From: a virus
Length of the DNA stretch: 64,000 nucleotides
Reading direction: 5' to 3' (one strand)
Virus record (IMG/VR): IMGVR_UViG_3300044997_000902
Location: 1 to 64,000 of that record
Part shown: positions 7,634 through 16,223 of the stretch, piece by piece
How positions within the stretch are numbered: the stretch's first letter is position 1
Layout of the letters: each line of letters starts with the position of its first letter
The notes under the pieces: model-generated
Told to the model about the DNA's origin: nothing
Seen by the model: the letters and a program-made list of their open reading frames with translations, nothing else
Database searches by the model: none
Program-made: the position numbers and the translations under genes

Positions 7634-7641
7634 TGTAAAAT
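7613..7641 (+). promoter_or_regulatory. weak sigma70-type promoter before a GTG start
   Basis: TTCGAT (7613-7618), 17-base spacer, TAAAAT (7636-7641), then 5 bases to GTG at 7647. The geometry matches the other leaderless promoters, but the -35 box is poor. Confidence 0.35.
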
Positions 7642-7646
7642 TTTAT

Positions 7647-7895
7647 GTGCAGAAAGATTTTCCGAAGTCGTTGCTTGAATCATTAAATGAAAATTCATTT
7701 GGAGGATTCATTTTATTTAATTTTAATGCAGAAGGCGACCCTCAAGTAATGACAAAATTTGATAATCAATTAAACGCTATGGCTTTACAGCAATATGTTA
7801 ATTATTGGGCAGAAGCTATGAATTTATTAAATATAGACTGCACAATACAAAATATTGCGGAGATAGGTAAAAAGAAACGCAAGAAAAAAGATTAG
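7647..7895 (+). CDS. hypothetical 82-residue protein with Lys-rich tail, GTG start
   Basis: Unrecognised small protein. It has a compact alpha/beta-looking core (SFGGFILFNFNAEGDPQVM...ALQQYVNYWAEAMN) and ends in GKKKRKKKD. An ATG two bases upstream leads to a stop after 13 codons, so GTG is the likely start. Another gene at 13411 has the same size and the same kind of basic tail. The location between a nuclease and the replicative helicase suggests a DNA-related accessory role, by inference only. Confidence 0.6.
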   Translation: MQKDFPKSLLESLNENSFGGFILFNFNAEGDPQVMTKFDNQLNAMALQQYVNYWAEAMNLLNIDCTIQNIAEIGKKKRKKKD

Positions 7896-7924
7896 TTGAC
7901 TAAAAATTAAATAGATACTAGAAT
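7896..7924 (+). promoter_or_regulatory. sigma70-type promoter, predicted leaderless start
   Basis: TTGACT (7896-7901), 17-base spacer, TAGAAT (7919-7924), then 8 bases to the ATG at 7933. No SD. It would drive the helicase-thyX-primase-nuclease operon. Confidence 0.65.
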
Positions 7925-7932
7925 TAGATGTT

Positions 7933-9423
7933 ATGCCTATTTATTCCGTACAGGTCGAGAGACATGTTCTAGGTGGCCTCATAAGGAATCCAGAAATATT
8001 TTTTGATATTTCAAAATTTATATCTGAAAAAGATTTTTTTAATGATGTTCATAGTACTATATTCTCTTGTATTAAAGACGAACTTAATAAGAATAATAAG
8101 ATAGATAAAGTTCTATTGGCTCAAAAAATTAAAAACCTTGGCATATCTTTCAAAGACGAGATTGATATATTTTCATATATTGATGCACTTGCATTAACTC
8201 AAATTAATTCTCAAGGAACAATTAACGCATGCAAAGAATTAAGCAAATTAAAAGTGAGAAGAGAGTTAATGGAAACAGCAGAAAATGTAAAGAAATATGT
8301 TAAAGAAAATGCAGAAGAAAATATAGATGCAATTGTATCTAAAGTAGATGGGATATATAATAATAAAATTAGTCAATATTATATTGAAGGAGAACCTATC
8401 AATTTATTTGAAGAATTGGAGAGCATTATAGAAGAAATAGGTAATAATCCAAGAGATGAAACTGGATTAAAAACTCCATATAATAATTTTAATAATCTAT
8501 ATGGAGGTCTAAAACAAGGGAATATTTATTCGATAGTGAGTAGACCAGGCCAAGGAAAATCAACATGGCTTAATGATATTGGTTATAAGACATCAAATGT
8601 ATCTAATAAAAATACAAAAGCTTTAATCTTAGATACAGAAATGAGCACTTTAGATACTCAAATGCGTTTAGTAGCAAGTATCTCTGGAGTACCACTTTGG
8701 TTTATAGAAACTGGAAATTGGCGAAAAAATCCAGAGATGATTCAGAAAGTCAGAGATGCTTGGCCCAAAGTAAAAAATATGACTCATTATCATTATCATG
8801 TTGCTAATAAAAATATTGACGAAATTTCTTCTATTATAAGAAGATGGTATTATACAAAAGTAGGAAGAGTGAATCAAGCAGTAATCGTATATGACTATAT
8901 TAAATTAACTGGCGAAAAAGTTGGTCAAAACTGGGCCGAGCATCAAGCTATTGGAGACAAAATTGATAAACTTAAAAGAATTTCAGAAGAAATTAAATGT
9001 CCGGTTATTACTGCTATGCAATTAAATAGAACTGGAGAAAATTTTAATAGAAATGCTAATCAGGTAACAGACGACAGCTCTGCAATTGCACTTTCTGATC
9101 GTATGCAATGGTTCGCATCTTTTGTTGGAATCTTTAGAAGAAAGACTCAAGATGAGATACAAGTTGATGGTGAACAATTTGGTACTCATAAACTTATAGC
9201 GATTAAAACTAGATTTCAAGGAAAAGATGGCGCGGGTCATCATGATTTAGTTCGTAGAAGAGTCGGAGAAAATGAATTTAAATATTTCAATAATTATATT
9301 AATTTTGAAGTTAATAATTTCAATGTAGAAGAAAGAGGAACTCTAAGAGAAATTGTAGACGCAGAAAATGAAAGATTGGATTTTGATCAAGAAGGTCAAA
9401 GTGAAGATGGAGAATTACTATGA
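7933..9423 (+). CDS. dnaB: DnaB-like replicative helicase
   Basis: Hexameric 5'-3' helicase that would unwind the phage replication fork. The 496 residues give the full two-domain form. The N-terminal domain begins SVQVERHVLGGLIRNPE, and a linker helix precedes the RecA-like motor. Walker A is SRPGQGKST (residues 203-211), followed by LILDTEMS, the Walker B region VIVYDYIKLTG and the DnaB block ITAMQLNR. A short acidic C-terminal tail (DFDQEGQSEDGELL) may bind partners. It is the first gene of an operon: its stop overlaps thyX by 4 bases, followed by primase and nuclease. The start lies 8 bases after the -10 box. Confidence 0.92.
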   Translation: MPIYSVQVERHVLGGLIRNPEIFFDISKFISEKDFFNDVHSTIFSCIKDELNKNNKIDKVLLAQKIKNLGISFKDEIDIFSYIDALALTQINSQGTINACKELSKLKVRRELMETAENVKKYVKENAEENIDAIVSKVDGIYNNKISQYYIEGEPINLFEELESIIEEIGNNPRDETGLKTPYNNFNNLYGGLKQGNIYSIVSRPGQGKSTWLNDIGYKTSNVSNKNTKALILDTEMSTLDTQMRLVASISGVPLWFIETGNWRKNPEMIQKVRDAWPKVKNMTHYHYHVANKNIDEISSIIRRWYYTKVGRVNQAVIVYDYIKLTGEKVGQNWAEHQAIGDKIDKLKRISEEIKCPVITAMQLNRTGENFNRNANQVTDDSSAIALSDRMQWFASFVGIFRRKTQDEIQVDGEQFGTHKLIAIKTRFQGKDGAGHHDLVRRRVGENEFKYFNNYINFEVNNFNVEERGTLREIVDAENERLDFDQEGQSEDGELL

Positions 9424-10076
9424 ATGTAGAATTAATTTCAATTACAAACCCAGAGATTCAAGTAATAAAAAATGCAGAAGATCTTGTTGCTTATTGCGCC
9501 AGAGTCAGTAATCCATCAAATCAAATGAATATTGAAACATCTCCTAAATTACTTGCGTTTCTCATAAAGCATAAACATTGGTCTCCATTTGAAATGGTGG
9601 ATATGACAGTTGAAATTAAAACAAGTAGAGCAATTGCAGCGCAAATTTTAAGACATAAATCATTTTCATTTCAAGAGTTTAGTCAAAGATATAGTGTTGC
9701 TACAGAATTTGAAGACATTGAATTAAGACTTCAAGGAGATAAAAATCGTCAAGTAGGAGAAAAACTTTTTGATACAAATGATGCAAGATATGAAGATTTA
9801 AAGTCTTCTATCAAAGAAGCTATTTCACTTTCTTCAACTACATATGATAAGATGATAGAGAATGGAATAGCTAAAGAAATCGCAAGAATGATATTGCCAT
9901 TAGCAACTCAAACAACGATGTATATGAAAGGATCTTTGAGAAGTTGGATTCACTATATCGAGTTGCGAACAGAGCAAAACACACAAAAAGAACATAGAGT
10001 AATAGCAGATAAATGTAAAAAGATCTTTACAAAACAATTTCCTGTCATTAGCGAAGCATTAAAATGGACAACATAA
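9420..10076 (+). CDS. thyX: flavin-dependent thymidylate synthase
   Basis: Makes dTMP from dUMP with methylene-tetrahydrofolate, NADPH and FAD, supplying thymidine for an AT-rich genome. Its 218 residues are family length. The signature reads RHKSFSFQEFSQRY from R78; the classical form is RHR-x7-S, so the third residue is Lys here. The C-terminal block GSLRSWIHYIELRTEQNTQKEH contains the expected nucleotide-binding Arg residues. It starts in the helicase stop codon (ATGA) and overlaps the primase start by 13 bases, placing nucleotide supply in the replication operon. Confidence 0.93.
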   Translation: MNVELISITNPEIQVIKNAEDLVAYCARVSNPSNQMNIETSPKLLAFLIKHKHWSPFEMVDMTVEIKTSRAIAAQILRHKSFSFQEFSQRYSVATEFEDIELRLQGDKNRQVGEKLFDTNDARYEDLKSSIKEAISLSSTTYDKMIENGIAKEIARMILPLATQTTMYMKGSLRSWIHYIELRTEQNTQKEHRVIADKCKKIFTKQFPVISEALKWTT

Positions 10077-10972
10077 AAGAATTATTATCTAATCTAGGCT
10101 ACAATTTAAAAGAATATTCAAAAGAATATCGTACAAAGCCTTTGTATAGAGATTCAGATAATGAAAATGTTTTGGTAATCTATAAGGATAGTGGAAAATG
10201 GATTGATTACAAGGAGAATATAACTGGTAATCTTCAAGATTTAGTTAGAATGACACTCAATTTACCTAATAATTTAGAAGCAAAGGAATGGATAAATCAA
10301 AAAACTCCAGTAAATAATACTTTTACAGTTTATAAAAAACCAGAGATTAAACAAGTCAAATGCTATTCCCACGACGTTTTATCAAAGTTAGTCAAAGATC
10401 ATGCATTCTGGCATAAACGTAATATTAGTGATACAACTATGGAAATTTTTGAAGGTGGAATTTTAAAAGAAGGTAGGATGAAAGGTAGATATGTTTTTCC
10501 TATTCTTAATAAAGAAAGACAATTAATAGGAGTAGCAGGAAGAGATATTTTAAATAGAAATGAGAAACTTTGTCCTAAATGGAAATTGGTAGGAGATAAA
10601 GTAGATTGGAAATATCCACTTCAAGTTAATTCTAAAATACTAATTAAATCTAAAGAAGTTATCTTAGTAGAAAGTATAGGAGATATGTTGAATTTATGGG
10701 AAAATGGAATTAAAAATACTATAGTAACTTTTGGACTTAATCTTAGCGTGGGAATTTTAAATACATTATTAATATTAAATCCTAATAAAATTTATCTTTC
10801 ATTTAATAATGATTCAAATAAAAATAACGCAGGAAATCTCGCGGCAGAAAAGACTAAAGAAAAATTACTAAAACATTTTGATCATCATCAAATTAAAATT
10901 AAACTTCCTTCAAAAAAAGACTTTGGAGAAATGTCAAAAGAAGAAATAAATCAATGGAAAACAAACCTTTAA
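10064..10972 (+). CDS. TOPRIM primase (DnaG-like), without zinc finger
   Basis: Probable RNA primase for lagging-strand synthesis. The 302-residue protein has a DnaG-like RNA-polymerase core and a TOPRIM fold: the catalytic E203 is in VESIGD, and D250 is in SFNNDSN at the metal-binding strand. The upstream GRYVFPILNKERQLIGVAGRDI is the usual basic core motif. The N-terminus has no Cys-rich zinc-binding domain; it starts with a helical region and YKDSGKWIDY, a pattern seen in small phage primases. It lies between thyX (13-base overlap) and the Cas4-like nuclease (19-base overlap), and its partner is probably the DnaB-like helicase. Confidence 0.8.
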   Translation: MDNIKELLSNLGYNLKEYSKEYRTKPLYRDSDNENVLVIYKDSGKWIDYKENITGNLQDLVRMTLNLPNNLEAKEWINQKTPVNNTFTVYKKPEIKQVKCYSHDVLSKLVKDHAFWHKRNISDTTMEIFEGGILKEGRMKGRYVFPILNKERQLIGVAGRDILNRNEKLCPKWKLVGDKVDWKYPLQVNSKILIKSKEVILVESIGDMLNLWENGIKNTIVTFGLNLSVGILNTLLILNPNKIYLSFNNDSNKNNAGNLAAEKTKEKLLKHFDHHQIKIKLPSKKDFGEMSKEEINQWKTNL

Positions 10973-11946
10973 AAGTTTTATCTGCTTCTAGAATTAAAAC
11001 CCTAGAGACTTGTTCTTGGGTATATTGGAATAATTATCATACAAAAATTCCACAGACTCAAAACGATGGTGCATTAAGAGGTACGGTTTGTCATAAAATA
11101 TTTGAGATTTTATTAAATAAAAAACACAAAAAACATTTTACATCAATTATAAAAAACAACTCTATCAAAGGAAGTAAACCGATTGAAAGATTAACAAGAA
11201 AATTAATAAATCAAGCTCCATTAGATATGAGCAATTTTGAAATCATTGACGAAATGATATTAGTTGGATTAAAGCACGATTTTTATGGTCAAGATGGTAA
11301 AATTGTAGCACCAGAATATGCTTTTGAAATCAAGAGTGATAGCCCCAGATATCACGTTAAAGGCTTTATTGATAAGCCTATTAAAATGAAAAATAAAATG
11401 CTTATAATTGACTACAAGAGCTCCAAAGCTAAATTTAGGGGTGATGACCTTGAAGCGAATATTCAAGCCATGATGTATAGTCTTGCTAGTAAAAAATTAT
11501 GGCCTAAATTAAAGCCTATTGTAAGATTCCTATTTTTAAGATTTCCAAAGCAGCCAATTCAAGAGCTTGAGTTTGACGACAATCAAATTAAAGGATTTGA
11601 ACACTACCTTGAATATGTTAATGCTCATATTAATAACTTTGATATTAATAGTGCAGAATCTAATTTTGCATCAGATAACCCAAAAAATAAATGGATGTGT
11701 GGAGTAGGAAACTGGAAATGCCCTTACAAAGACTCTTTTGAATATTACGTTAAATTAAATGATAAAAATGAAATTATTGAATCTAATTTTGATGGTAAAT
11801 TTAAAGTCATAGAAGGATTTAAAATAGAAAAAAGAAAATACGCTGGATGCCCAAGGTTTAATAATGTTTCCATAAATCAATCAACAGACGATATTTTAGA
11901 TGAAATGACGTCAAAATCAAAAGACACTTTTGATGATTTATCTTGA
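10954..11946 (+). CDS. Cas4/RecB-like PD-(D/E)XK nuclease with probable Fe-S cluster
   Basis: Predicted exonuclease that could resect DNA ends for the phage recombination system. Start LSASRIKTLETCSW carries C20. GTVCHKIFE supplies the GxxxH-type motif, and the catalytic D153-x-K155 lies in LIIDYKSSK, followed by the QAMMYSLA helix of the RecB family. C249 and C256 (MCGVGNWKC) and C299 (AGCPRF) complete the one-plus-three Cys pattern of the 4Fe-4S cluster in Cas4/AddB. The protein is 330 residues long. No other Cas gene or CRISPR is present, so this is a phage replication or recombination nuclease. Last gene of the helicase operon. Confidence 0.82.
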   Translation: MENKPLKVLSASRIKTLETCSWVYWNNYHTKIPQTQNDGALRGTVCHKIFEILLNKKHKKHFTSIIKNNSIKGSKPIERLTRKLINQAPLDMSNFEIIDEMILVGLKHDFYGQDGKIVAPEYAFEIKSDSPRYHVKGFIDKPIKMKNKMLIIDYKSSKAKFRGDDLEANIQAMMYSLASKKLWPKLKPIVRFLFLRFPKQPIQELEFDDNQIKGFEHYLEYVNAHINNFDINSAESNFASDNPKNKWMCGVGNWKCPYKDSFEYYVKLNDKNEIIESNFDGKFKVIEGFKIEKRKYAGCPRFNNVSINQSTDDILDEMTSKSKDTFDDLS

Positions 11947-11971
11947 CATGACAACTACAATATAGTATAAA
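11943..11971 (+). promoter_or_regulatory. strong sigma70-type promoter, predicted leaderless start
   Basis: Perfect TTGACA (11943-11948), 17-base spacer, TATAAA (11966-11971), then 6 bases to the ATG at 11978. The -35 overlaps the end of the upstream nuclease gene. No SD. It would drive the polymerase genes. Confidence 0.75.
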
Positions 11972-11977
11972 TAAAGC

Positions 11978-12739
11978 ATGTACAATACAATACCTTTATT
12001 TAAAAGCCACTTTTCAATAGGTAAAAGTATATTAACTCTTGAAGAAAAGAATGAAGAAGAAAATGAACCAGATTCAATTATACAAATCGCTAGAGATAAT
12101 AAATTAAAAAAATTATTTCTTGTCGAAGACTGCTTTAGCGGCTTTTTGCAAGCTTATAAAAATCTAAAAGCAGCGAATATTGATCTCGTATTCGGTATTA
12201 AATTTGTATTTTGTGACAACATATCAAATAAGAATGAGGAAGAATTAAAAAAGCATCATAAATTAATATTATTTACTAATGGTGACGAAGGGTATAAGAC
12301 GTTAATTAAATTATGGACAAAAGCCAATGTTGATGGTTTTTACTATACGCCTAGATTGGATATGAATATTTTAAAAGAAAATTTTAACGATGGTATTAAA
12401 ATTGCTATACCATTTTATGATAATTTTATATTTAATAACTCTTTTAAAGGATATCAATGTTTGCCTTTTATTGAAAATTATAAACCATCTGTTTTTATAG
12501 AAAATAATAAATTAATTTTTGACGGTTTAATCAAGAATAAAATGGAAGATTTTGCAAAATTAAACAAATTAGATTTAATAAAAACAAAAAGCATTTATTA
12601 TAAAAATAGAAAAGATTTTAAAAGTTTTTTAACTTTTAGATGCATTAATAATCGAACCACACTAAATAAACCAGAGATGGAACATATGTCTAGTAATGAA
12701 TTTTGTTTTGAAAGCTGGAAGGAACAAAATCATGGATGA
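11978..12739 (+). CDS. stand-alone PHP domain of DNA polymerase III alpha
   Basis: This 253-residue protein corresponds to the N-terminal PHP domain that is normally fused to the polymerase. It opens PLFKSHFSIGKSIL (H11), then A-R-D-N-K...FLVEDCFSGF (D51), then LVFGIKFVFC and an ILFTNGDEGY strand, all in the order of bacterial DnaE N-termini (LHxHSxYS, TDH, GxE). Most metal-binding His residues are lost, so it is probably structural rather than catalytic. It ends just where the palm/fingers gene at 13649 would begin. The proofreading exonuclease starts inside its last codons (8-base overlap). The role follows from position and resemblance; a profile search would settle it. Confidence 0.6.
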   Translation: MYNTIPLFKSHFSIGKSILTLEEKNEEENEPDSIIQIARDNKLKKLFLVEDCFSGFLQAYKNLKAANIDLVFGIKFVFCDNISNKNEEELKKHHKLILFTNGDEGYKTLIKLWTKANVDGFYYTPRLDMNILKENFNDGIKIAIPFYDNFIFNNSFKGYQCLPFIENYKPSVFIENNKLIFDGLIKNKMEDFAKLNKLDLIKTKSIYYKNRKDFKSFLTFRCINNRTTLNKPEMEHMSSNEFCFESWKEQNHG

Positions 12740-13373
12740 ACATCTTTTAAGATTTGATAAAAGCAAGACTTTTTTATTTATAGATTGCGAGACGTTTAAT
12801 CTATGTTTAAATTTTTGTCATAATTTACCTTGGCAAATCGCTATGTTAAAATGTCAAGGCGATAGGATTATAGAATCCAAGGATATACATCTTAGATGGA
12901 AGACTCATTTAAAAATAAGTAAAGATGCAGCAAAAATTACAAGATTTGATCCCAAGACAATAGAAAAGAAAGGCATTGATCCAGAAGCATTTTTTCCTAC
13001 ATTAAAAGATTGGATAGATAAAACAGATTATATCGTTGGTCATAATATAATAGGATTTGATTTATATATAATTAATGAATATTACAAATTTATGGAAATT
13101 GAACCGGTTGATCTATTATCTAAATCTATAGATACAAATTTATTATATAAAGGAATCAAAACTGGAAAATCTTATAACCCTAAAAAAGAGAGTTTACAAG
13201 AATATATGTATAAACTTTATCATACGAAATTTAAAAATATAAGAACAAATTTAACTGCTACTGGAAAAGATTTGAATATTCAGCATGATTATGATTCTTT
13301 ACATAATGCTCTTTCAGATCTAGAATTAAATTTTAAAGTCTGGAATAAAATTAAATATATGGTCAACATTTAA
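12732..13373 (+). CDS. DnaQ-like 3'-5' proofreading exonuclease (DEDDh)
   Basis: Predicted epsilon-type exonuclease that removes misincorporated bases. Exo I is FIDCETF with D18 and E20, Exo II is VGHNIIGFD, and Exo III is HNALSD with H191 and D196, defining the DEDDh class. The 213-residue length is that of a single exonuclease domain. I chose the ATG at 12732, which follows an AAGGAA ribosome site. An in-frame ATG at 12696 would add 12 residues before the conserved start. It lies between the two halves of DNA polymerase III alpha and overlaps the PHP gene by 8 bases, so equal production with the polymerase is likely. Confidence 0.85.
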   Translation: MDEHLLRFDKSKTFLFIDCETFNLCLNFCHNLPWQIAMLKCQGDRIIESKDIHLRWKTHLKISKDAAKITRFDPKTIEKKGIDPEAFFPTLKDWIDKTDYIVGHNIIGFDLYIINEYYKFMEIEPVDLLSKSIDTNLLYKGIKTGKSYNPKKESLQEYMYKLYHTKFKNIRTNLTATGKDLNIQHDYDSLHNALSDLELNFKVWNKIKYMVNI

Positions 13374-13402
13374 TTGCATTCTAAATAAGAAAGGAATATA
13401 AT
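13374..13402 (+). promoter_or_regulatory. sigma70-type promoter, predicted leaderless start
   Basis: TTGCAT (13374-13379), 17-base spacer, TATAAT (13397-13402), then 8 bases to the ATG at 13411. An AAGGAA also lies inside the spacer, but it would be upstream of the predicted transcript start. Confidence 0.55.
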
Positions 13403-13410
13403 AACTAATT

Positions 13411-13665
13411 ATGGCATCAATGGATTTTATATACGATATTCTCAATAAATTTGAGAAAGAAAATATTGATTATCTTTTAATAACATTACAGCATGGAAAA
13501 ACGAATAGTAAAGCTGACGTATTTTACTCATTAAATAATGAAGAGAGATCATTTGAAGCCTTGAAAGAGGGTTTAACTGAATTTCAATCAAATATAGATA
13601 AATCTATAAATAAACATAGATCAAATAAAAAGCGTAAAAGAAAAAAGGATGACGACGAATATTGA
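13411..13665 (+). CDS. hypothetical 84-residue protein with Lys-rich tail
   Basis: Unrecognised small protein: IYDILNKFEKENIDYLLITL, a Ser/Asn-rich middle, a helix, then KKRKRKKDDDEY. Size, layout and basic tail resemble the 82-residue gene at 7647, hinting at distant paralogy. Its last 17 bases overlap the polymerase core gene, so it is co-translated with it. A DNA- or polymerase-associated role is inferred from context only. Confidence 0.65.
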   Translation: MASMDFIYDILNKFEKENIDYLLITLQHGKTNSKADVFYSLNNEERSFEALKEGLTEFQSNIDKSINKHRSNKKRKRKKDDDEY

Positions 13666-16186
13666 TTTTATAAATTCATTCAAAAAGATTGAATTACCTC
13701 TTTATGGGGTAAGACTACCAGAATTTAAAGTTAAATCAGAGTATAAAAGGGGTCTAGCTTTATCTGAAGACGCCTCTAATACAGATTTCTTAAAGAAGCT
13801 GGCATATTCTAAATTGCCAGTAGGCAAAGACTATAAAAAACGTCTTGATCATGAATTTGAAATTATAGAAGATTTAGGTTTCATTGACTATATAATCTTA
13901 GTCTGGTTAGTTATTAATTATTGCAAGGAAAATAAAATTCCTACAGGTTTAGGAAGAGGAAGCGCAGCGGGAAGTCTTATTTTATTTTTAATAGGAGTAA
14001 CTAAGATTGATCCAATTAAACACAATCTTTACTTCGAAAGATTTATATCTAAAATTAGAGCTAAAAAGCAAGTCGTAAATGGAATAACATATCTGGATGG
14101 AAGTTTGATGTGTGATGTTGATTTAGATATTTGTTATTATAATCGTCATAAAGTAATCGATTTCTTAAACGAAATATTTCCAAATAGAATTAGTAAAATA
14201 TTAACCTTTAATACTCTTAGTGGAAAGTTATTAATCAAGGAGTGCGGAAAAATAGTAGAAGAAAAAAGTGAAACAGAGATGACTAGTGTTAGCTCTTTGA
14301 TTCCAAAGATATTCGGACAGGTTAAAGATATCTCTGAAGCCTATCGAGATGTTGAAAAATTTAAAGAATGGTGTGATGAAAATCCTGATATTTATAGTAT
14401 AGCTTTGAAATTAAGAAATTTAATTAAGAATAAAGGTGTTCATCCTTCGGGAGTTCAAATTTCTCATAGTCCTTTGTCAGAAACTTGCCCATTAGAATTA
14501 TCTTCAGATAAAGAACAAGTAAGCGCTTTTGATATGAACGATATTAGTCAGTTCAATGTCAAGTTAGACCTTTTAGGCTTAAGGAGTGTTTCTGTAGTTT
14601 ATGATGTATGCAGCATGATAAATAAAAATATTGAAGATATAGACATAGAAGATAATTTTATATATCAACAATTACAATTTTTAAGAAGTCCACATGGACT
14701 GTTTCAGATTGAAGCAGATACAAATTTTAAAGTTTGCAAAAAAGTTAAACCAAGAAATTCAGAAGAGCTGAGCGCAGTACTAGCATTGGCAAGACCTGGA
14801 GCTTTGCAATTCGTAGATCAATATGCAAAATATGTAGAAACTGGAGAATTCCAATCTATCCATCCATTTTTTGACGATATCTTAAAACGAACAGGTGGAG
14901 TAGCCTTATATCAAGAACAGTTGATGCAAATGGCAAGTAAGATAGGTTTCACTTTAGATGAAGCAGAAATTTTAAGAAGAATCGTAGGAAAGAAAAAAGT
15001 AGAAGAAATTAAGGCTTGGAAAGAGAAAATTGAAAAGAAATGCGTTAAGAATAATTTACCAAAAGAGGTAGGCGAAGTTTTATGGAAGATTTTAGAAGAT
15101 TCTGTGAATTATTCTTTTAATGCAAGTCATAGTCAAAGTTACGCAGCATTAGCTGCAATAACTATTTATTTGAAATTTAAATATCCTAAAGAATTTTTTC
15201 TCTCCTTGCTTAAAATGACAAGATTCGAGCCTGACCCAATAACAGAAATATCTAAAATTCATAAAGAAATGGATTTATTCGATATCAAATTATTACCTCC
15301 ACATATTGTTAAATCTGAAATGGATTTTAGTGTAGAAGGAAATAATATAAGATTTGGTCTTCTTTCTATTAAAGGAATTTCAGATAAATCAATTGAAAGA
15401 CTAAATAATTTTAGGAATAAATATGCTACAAAATTTGATGTATTTAAATCTGCTCAACAGGCTAAATTATCTATTAGAGTTTTATCTCCTCTTATACAGG
15501 CTGGAGCATTAGAAAATTTTAAACAATCAAGAAGTAAAGTTGTATTAGAAGCTCAATTATGGAATATATTAACTCAGAATGAGCAAAAATACGCGATGAT
15601 GTATGGAGAAAAATTTGATTATGATTTATTCAAAATTATTAAATTTTTGAATGCCACGAAAGATGAAAAAGGCAAGTTTATAATTAAAGAAGCTAGGCTT
15701 GAAACAATTAGAAAATCTTATGATCCATACAAAAAGATATACGAACAAAATAGCAAAAATGAAAGATTTGCAAATTGGTATTATGAAAATAAATTATTAG
15801 GTTATACATATAACACTACATTAAAAGATATTTTCTCAGATCAAAAGCCAGATCTTCTCAATATAAGAGAAGTCAATGAAGCTCCTCAAAACCTACCAGT
15901 ACTATTTATAGGAGTTATTAAAGATGAATATTTGGGTACATCTAATAACAGTAAGAAAACAAGATATTTAAGATTAAATGTCCAAGATGAAACATCTACA
16001 ATTAACGCTCTTATATTTAATGATAAGATTGAAGAATGTAAAGAGATGAACAGTTTTCTGCCCGAAGAAAATAATATTGTTATTGTAAAAGGTAAAAAGA
16101 AAAGTGAAGATGCGGTTTTTGCAGACCTAATAGCCGTTCAAGATCATAAAATATTTATGAAATTAGGAGAAATTAAAGAAAAATAA
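13649..16186 (+). CDS. dnaE: DNA polymerase III alpha, catalytic core without PHP domain
   Basis: The main replicative polymerase of the phage. It begins within the palm region: GLGRGSAAGSLILFLIGVTK and then CDVDLDICYY with D156, D158 and D160 as metal-binding residues. LRNLIKNKGVHPSGVQIS, LARPGALQFVDQYAKYV and YQEQLMQMASKIGF are DnaE fingers signatures. SFNASHSQSYAALA is also typical. Helix-hairpin-helix and OB-fold parts (LPVLFIGVIKDEYLG...VKGKKK) finish the 845 residues. A full bacterial DnaE has about 1160 residues and starts with a PHP domain. Here that part is a separate gene at 11978, with the proofreading exonuclease between. No beta-clamp gene is visible in the window. Confidence 0.92.
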   Translation: MTTNIDFINSFKKIELPLYGVRLPEFKVKSEYKRGLALSEDASNTDFLKKLAYSKLPVGKDYKKRLDHEFEIIEDLGFIDYIILVWLVINYCKENKIPTGLGRGSAAGSLILFLIGVTKIDPIKHNLYFERFISKIRAKKQVVNGITYLDGSLMCDVDLDICYYNRHKVIDFLNEIFPNRISKILTFNTLSGKLLIKECGKIVEEKSETEMTSVSSLIPKIFGQVKDISEAYRDVEKFKEWCDENPDIYSIALKLRNLIKNKGVHPSGVQISHSPLSETCPLELSSDKEQVSAFDMNDISQFNVKLDLLGLRSVSVVYDVCSMINKNIEDIDIEDNFIYQQLQFLRSPHGLFQIEADTNFKVCKKVKPRNSEELSAVLALARPGALQFVDQYAKYVETGEFQSIHPFFDDILKRTGGVALYQEQLMQMASKIGFTLDEAEILRRIVGKKKVEEIKAWKEKIEKKCVKNNLPKEVGEVLWKILEDSVNYSFNASHSQSYAALAAITIYLKFKYPKEFFLSLLKMTRFEPDPITEISKIHKEMDLFDIKLLPPHIVKSEMDFSVEGNNIRFGLLSIKGISDKSIERLNNFRNKYATKFDVFKSAQQAKLSIRVLSPLIQAGALENFKQSRSKVVLEAQLWNILTQNEQKYAMMYGEKFDYDLFKIIKFLNATKDEKGKFIIKEARLETIRKSYDPYKKIYEQNSKNERFANWYYENKLLGYTYNTTLKDIFSDQKPDLLNIREVNEAPQNLPVLFIGVIKDEYLGTSNNSKKTRYLRLNVQDETSTINALIFNDKIEECKEMNSFLPEENNIVIVKGKKKSEDAVFADLIAVQDHKIFMKLGEIKEK

Positions 16187-16187
16187 C

Positions 16188-16216
16188 TTGATTTCTTTTA
16201 TAAAACTTGATAATAT
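16188..16216 (+). promoter_or_regulatory. sigma70-type promoter, predicted leaderless start
   Basis: TTGATT (16188-16193), 17-base spacer, TAATAT (16211-16216), then 7 bases to the ATG at 16224. It sits in the 37 bases between the polymerase and the next gene. Confidence 0.65.
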
Positions 16217-16223
16217 ATAATAT

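Noticed and set aside
10954-11946. Cas4 as part of a phage CRISPR system
   Set aside because: No Cas1/Cas2 genes or repeat array in the window; the gene sits in a replication operon.
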